Part shown: piece by piece, positions 3,823 to 5,854 of the stretch
Numbering within the stretch: position 1 is the stretch's first letter
Layout: the number at the start of each line of letters is the position of its first letter
Assembly: GCA_019454915.1 (NCBI GenBank)
Contig: JACFNM010000264.1
Coordinates: 1 to 5,854, forward strand
Direction of reading: 5' to 3'
Source of the DNA: Chitinophagaceae bacterium
GTDB taxonomy: Bacteria; Bacteroidota; Bacteroidia; Chitinophagales; Chitinophagaceae
Length of the DNA stretch: 5,854 nucleotides
Notes under the pieces: generated by a model
Seen by the model: only the letters and a program-made list of their open reading frames with translations
The model's database searches: none
Told to the model about the DNA's origin: nothing
Made by a program: the position numbers and the translations under genes

Positions 3823-5854
3823 ATGGATTTAACTGCTTATTCCCCGCCTGCCGGGGAGTTGACAAAAACCCTGCGTGTTATGAGATCGACTGAAAGGAGA
3901 TCCCATCGCACCAAAAAGAAAACAATAGCGTTAGCGATGAAATTAACCGCGATACTATTACTCGGGACCTTCCTCCATGTTAGCGCCAGTGGAACTGCGC
4001 AAGGTATCACACTGGATGAAAAAAATGCTTCCCTGGAAAAGGTTTTTAAGGCTATTGAAAAGCAAACCGGTTACCTGTTCTGGTATAACAGTGCAGTGGT
4101 GCAAAACACAAAGAAGATCAACATCCAGTTAAAGAACGCAACGCTGGAGCAGGCGCTTCAGGCATGTTTTGAAGGGCAGCCTTTGACCTATGCCATTGTA
4201 AACAAAACTATCGTAGTAAGGCCGAAAGTTCCTGAAAAGGCTAATGAAACGCCAGTGTTATCACCAATAGATGTAAAGGGACGGGTAGTAAATGATAACG
4301 GAGTGCCCGTCGACGGAGCTACGGTAGCTGTAAAAGGAAGTAATAAGGCAACATCTACCAACAGTAACGGCGAATTTTTCCTGGCTGGTGTTGATGAAAG
4401 CGCAGTACTTGTCATAAGCGCAACAAATATCGAAACTACAGAATGGAAGCTAAACGGAAGTACCCAACTAACAATAACTGTGAAGGTGAAAATCGAAAAG
4501 ATGGAGGATGTAACTGTTACTGTTTCGACAGGGTATCAAACAATTTCGAAGGATCGTGCTACAGGTTCATTTGAACATATTGATAACGAGTTATTGAATC
4601 GCCGAGTTTCAACCGATCTTCTTAGCAGATTAGAAGGTATAGCCAGTGGAGTTATCTTTAATCAGCGAAGAGGTCAGAATAATGAACCTGCAATTGGTAT
4701 AAGAGGCAGGAGCACGATTTTTGCTAATGCCGATCCACTGATCATTATTGACAACTTTCCATTTTATGGAAATATAAATAACATAAATCCTAATGACATA
4801 GAAAGCATCACGATACTAAAGGATGCAGCTGCGGCTTCTATTTGGGGGGCACGGTCAGGAAATGGCGTTATCGTTGTTACAACTAAGGCTGGCAAATTCA
4901 ATCGGGCTCTGAAAATAAGTGTCAATTCCAATTTTACCTTTGGCCAGAAACCTGACTTATTATACGACCGGGATTTTTTGAATAGCGAACACTTTATTGA
5001 AGCTGAACAGTTCCTGTTCTACAAGGGATTTTATGATGCAGCATTAAACAATACCACGTCAAGGCCTATTATTTCTCCTGTGGTGGAAATCCTTGCGAAA
5101 GTCAGGGCAGGAACATTATCCCAAAACGAAGCAGAGGCACAGATCAATGCTTTCAAAACTATTGACTATAGAAATGACTTAGGAGAATATTTTTACAGGA
5201 ATGCCTTTTCGCAACAACATTCCATTAACCTCGCCGGTGGAAGTGAGAAAACAGGCTACTATTTCTCTGCAGGGTACGACCAGAATCTCCGTGTTCTTAC
5301 CGGTCATGAATTTGACCGCATTACCATTACTGCAAGAAATATTTACACGCCGGTAAAAGGTCTTGAGATCACTACAGGGGTAAATTATGCCAATACCAAA
5401 ACCCAACAAAATAACAATGGTCTAGGAATTCCCGGTGGAGGGAAGTCGGCATATTATCCTTATTTACAGTTAACAGATGATAATGGCGTTTCGTTACCGG
5501 CTCCCAAAACATATAGGTATGATTATATTGATACAACAGGAACCGGAATATTGCTTGACTGGAAATACAGACCACTGGATGAATTAAGGTTTATGGATAA
5601 TAAAACATTTGTAAACGATATAAGGCTGAACAATGCCATTAAATATGAATTACAGCCATTGGGTTTAACAGGTGAAATCAGATACCAGTTTCAGAAAGCA
5701 ACTAGCACAAACCGGGAACTGTTGTCAGAGCAAACATTTTTCACAAGGGATATGATCAACCTTTATACACAGGCAACAGGTAATTCGGTTACAAGGCCGA
5801 TACCATTAGGTGATATTCTCGACTTATTAACTTCTGAACTTACGGCACAAAGCT
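3823..5854 (+). CDS. SusC/RagA-family TonB-dependent outer-membrane receptor with STN domain (3' end cut by the window)
   Basis: The frame stays open to the right edge: 677 codons of a family usually 1000-1200 long. After a basic N-region of about 39 residues comes the signal-peptide core MKLTAILLLGTFLHVSA (39-55), with cleavage probably near SGTAQ. Then follow the STN domain (about 61-134; ITLDEKNASLEKVFKAIEKQ), which signals to FecR, and a carboxypeptidase-regulatory-like domain (about 149-222; VKGRVVNDNGVPVDGATVAV, NSNGEFFL). The plug (about 228-358) has a TonB-box-like VTVTVSTGYQ, IGIRGRSTIFANADPLIIID and the family signature LKDAAAASIWGARSGNGVIV. The barrel starts after residue 360. It imports a nutrient across the outer membrane using TonB energy, normally with a SusD lipoprotein; the substrate cannot be told from sequence. 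ATG 3823 is the longest good start, but ATG 3880 and ATG 3937 are alternatives, the last giving a conventional short signal peptide. Confidence 0.94.
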   Translation, partial: MDLTAYSPPAGELTKTLRVMRSTERRSHRTKKKTIALAMKLTAILLLGTFLHVSASGTAQGITLDEKNASLEKVFKAIEKQTGYLFWYNSAVVQNTKKINIQLKNATLEQALQACFEGQPLTYAIVNKTIVVRPKVPEKANETPVLSPIDVKGRVVNDNGVPVDGATVAVKGSNKATSTNSNGEFFLAGVDESAVLVISATNIETTEWKLNGSTQLTITVKVKIEKMEDVTVTVSTGYQTISKDRATGSFEHIDNELLNRRVSTDLLSRLEGIASGVIFNQRRGQNNEPAIGIRGRSTIFANADPLIIIDNFPFYGNINNINPNDIESITILKDAAAASIWGARSGNGVIVVTTKAGKFNRALKISVNSNFTFGQKPDLLYDRDFLNSEHFIEAEQFLFYKGFYDAALNNTTSRPIISPVVEILAKVRAGTLSQNEAEAQINAFKTIDYRNDLGEYFYRNAFSQQHSINLAGGSEKTGYYFSAGYDQNLRVLTGHEFDRITITARNIYTPVKGLEITTGVNYANTKTQQNNNGLGIPGGGKSAYYPYLQLTDDNGVSLPAPKTYRYDYIDTTGTGILLDWKYRPLDELRFMDNKTFVNDIRLNNAIKYELQPLGLTGEIRYQFQKATSTNRELLSEQTFFTRDMINLYTQATGNSVTRPIPLGDILDLLTSELTAQS
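3841..3857 (+). promoter_or_regulatory. GC-rich hairpin just after the proposed SusC start
   Basis: TCCCCG (3841-3846) and CGGGGA (3852-3857) form a perfect 6-bp, mostly GC stem with a 5-nt loop, beginning 15 nt after the ATG at 3823. Strong structure is usually avoided here, so it may control translation from ATG 3823 or show that a later ATG is used. Confidence 0.35.

Noticed and set aside
4188..4415. 75-codon minus-strand frame inside the SusC gene, and similar antisense frames in fecR
   Set aside because: They lie opposite strongly conserved domains and have low-complexity or random composition, so they are shadows.
1..5854. tRNA, rRNA, CRISPR array, insertion sequence or phage attachment site
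   Set aside because: No cloverleaf, regular spacer repeats, transposase motifs or terminal inverted repeats were seen in reading the window.

Overview
The window reads as chromosomal DNA from a Bacteroidetes bacterium, most likely a Chitinophaga-like member of the Chitinophagaceae. The grounds are an ECF sigma factor of the Bacteroidetes type, a FecR anti-sigma protein ending in a DUF4974-like domain, and a SusC/RagA TonB-dependent receptor that carries an N-terminal STN domain. Coding DNA is moderate in GC, spacers are AT-rich, and most starts lack a Shine-Dalgarno sequence. The family assignment comes from recognised motifs, not from a database search.

Layout. Positions 1-117 (minus) hold the signal-peptide end of an unidentified exported protein that runs off the left edge. 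Positions 118-789 are an AT-rich spacer without a secure gene. It holds a 42-codon minus-strand ORF (355-483), a promoter-like element overlapped by a palindrome (536-576), a Cys-rich small ORF behind a Shine-Dalgarno sequence (692-802), and a 13-bp direct repeat with a 21-bp period. Positions 790-1164 (plus) encode an XRE-type HTH regulator with a coiled-coil tail. It faces a stand-alone LytTR DNA-binding protein (1183-1620, minus). Upstream of that, on the same strand, is an ECF sigma factor (1694-2260, minus).

A 192-bp divergent spacer (2261-2452) with two inverted repeats separates the sigma gene from fecR (2453-3610, plus). After a 212-nt leader with competing hairpins and a 14-bp palindrome comes an STN-type SusC receptor (3823-5854, plus), open at the right edge after 677 codons. 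A SusD partner would be expected just beyond.

Working model (inference from known FecIRA-type signalling): ligand binding at the SusC-like receptor is passed by its STN domain to the periplasmic part of FecR, which frees or activates the sigma factor to transcribe the uptake genes. The unusual points are that the sigma gene is divergent from fecR, and that it appears to lie in one transcription unit with a LytTR regulator whose start codon sits inside a perfect inverted repeat. This LytTR pairing and the RNA or DNA structures around the starts are the parts most worth following up.
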